This document shows positions 23,686 to 23,724 of a stretch of DNA of 23,724 nucleotides, one piece after another. The DNA lies in contig NZ_JBMNUX010000020.1 of the NCBI RefSeq assembly GCF_050946515.1, positions 1-23,724 of the forward strand, read 5' to 3'. Below the pieces are notes generated by a model that was given only the letters and a program-made list of their open reading frames with translations, searched no databases and was not told the DNA's origin. The position numbers were made by a program, and so were the translations under genes. Each line of letters starts with the position of its first letter. The stretch's first letter is position 1. The stretch comes from Tractidigestivibacter sp050946515 (GTDB taxonomy: Bacteria > Actinomycetota > Coriobacteriia > Coriobacteriales > Atopobiaceae).

Positions 23686-23724
23686 ATGAGCAAGACGACG
23701 AGAAGGAAGTACGACCCCAAGTTC
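23686..23724 (+). CDS. Transposase OrfA N-terminus (partial), IS3/IS911-like
   Basis: Only the first 13 codons are in the window: MSKTTRRKYDPKF. This is the usual opening of IS3-family OrfA helix-turn-helix proteins (basic stretch, then Y-x-P/D-x-F before KREAV in family members). GGAAGGG lies about 8 nt before the ATG, inside a hairpin. The gene reads away from the surface protein it interrupts. Its length, frameshift site and partner OrfB cannot be seen. Confidence 0.7.
   Translation, partial: MSKTTRRKYDPKF

Larger units (their letters stand above)
23597..23724 (+). mobile_element. Left end of an IS3-like insertion sequence (runs off the window)
   Basis: Coding sequence of the surface protein stops matching near 23585-23600. 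TGTGATATGGCTGCCC then leads into a short non-coding leader and a transposase start at 23686. IS3-group ends commonly begin TG, so 23597 or 23599 is the likely first base. The right end and target duplication lie outside the window. Confidence 0.65.

Noticed and set aside
23517..23720. Minus-strand 67-residue frame starting like a signal peptide
   Set aside because: It is antisense to the transposase start and IS leader and lies in a different frame from the adhesin. It has no ribosome site and is best read as chance.

Overview
The window looks like a chromosomal segment of a high-GC, anaerobic, gut- or oral-type Actinobacterium of the class Coriobacteriia, probably an Olsenella/Atopobium/Collinsella-like lineage. 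That placement is inference. It rests on two domain-inverted, membrane-tethered GH3 glycosidases, a bile-salt-hydrolase-type enzyme, an NRAMP-related magnesium transporter of the kind known from Eggerthella, an AmmeMemoRadiSam locus and an actinobacterial-style small SRP RNA. No 16S rRNA or tRNA was seen, so genus and species cannot be fixed.

Layout. 1-2099: the first two intergenic arrays of a 25-nt repeat flank an MFS transporter (minus strand), followed by a 40-bp tandem repeat and an intrinsic terminator. 2100-5123: a Tat-exported, inverted-order GH3 enzyme (minus). 5124-6023: a divergent regulatory region with a leader terminator hairpin, then a DUF2798-type membrane protein (plus). 6024-7123: the third repeat array, copies of a TTGTGTGGGAC motif and the degraded 3' end of a GHKL-type histidine kinase. 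7124-8360: a DedA membrane protein and the SRP RNA (both minus), then a structured non-coding stretch. 8361-12525: a YcxB-like membrane protein, a two-gene AmmeMemoRadiSam operon and a choloylglycine-hydrolase-family enzyme (all plus). 12526-15929: the fourth repeat array and a second inverted-order GH3 enzyme (minus). 15930-19471: a structured leader containing an 8-codon mini-ORF, then a divergent MgtE-like protein tightly coupled to an NRAMP-related Mg2+ transporter (plus). 19472-23724: a large cell-wall surface protein (minus) that is frameshifted in a C6 tract and cut at its 5' side by an IS3-like insertion sequence, whose transposase starts at the right edge.

How the parts fit. The GH3 enzymes, the MFS carrier and the choloylglycine hydrolase suit a host-associated sugar and bile-conjugate lifestyle. 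The MgtE-like/NRAMP-like pair with its leader looks like one magnesium uptake and sensing unit. The four repeat arrays share one design: direct units spaced about 31 bp apart, closed by one inverted unit that forms an 18-bp-class hairpin. They are the least explained structures in the window. The magnesium unit and the repeat family are the two best candidates for undescribed biology.
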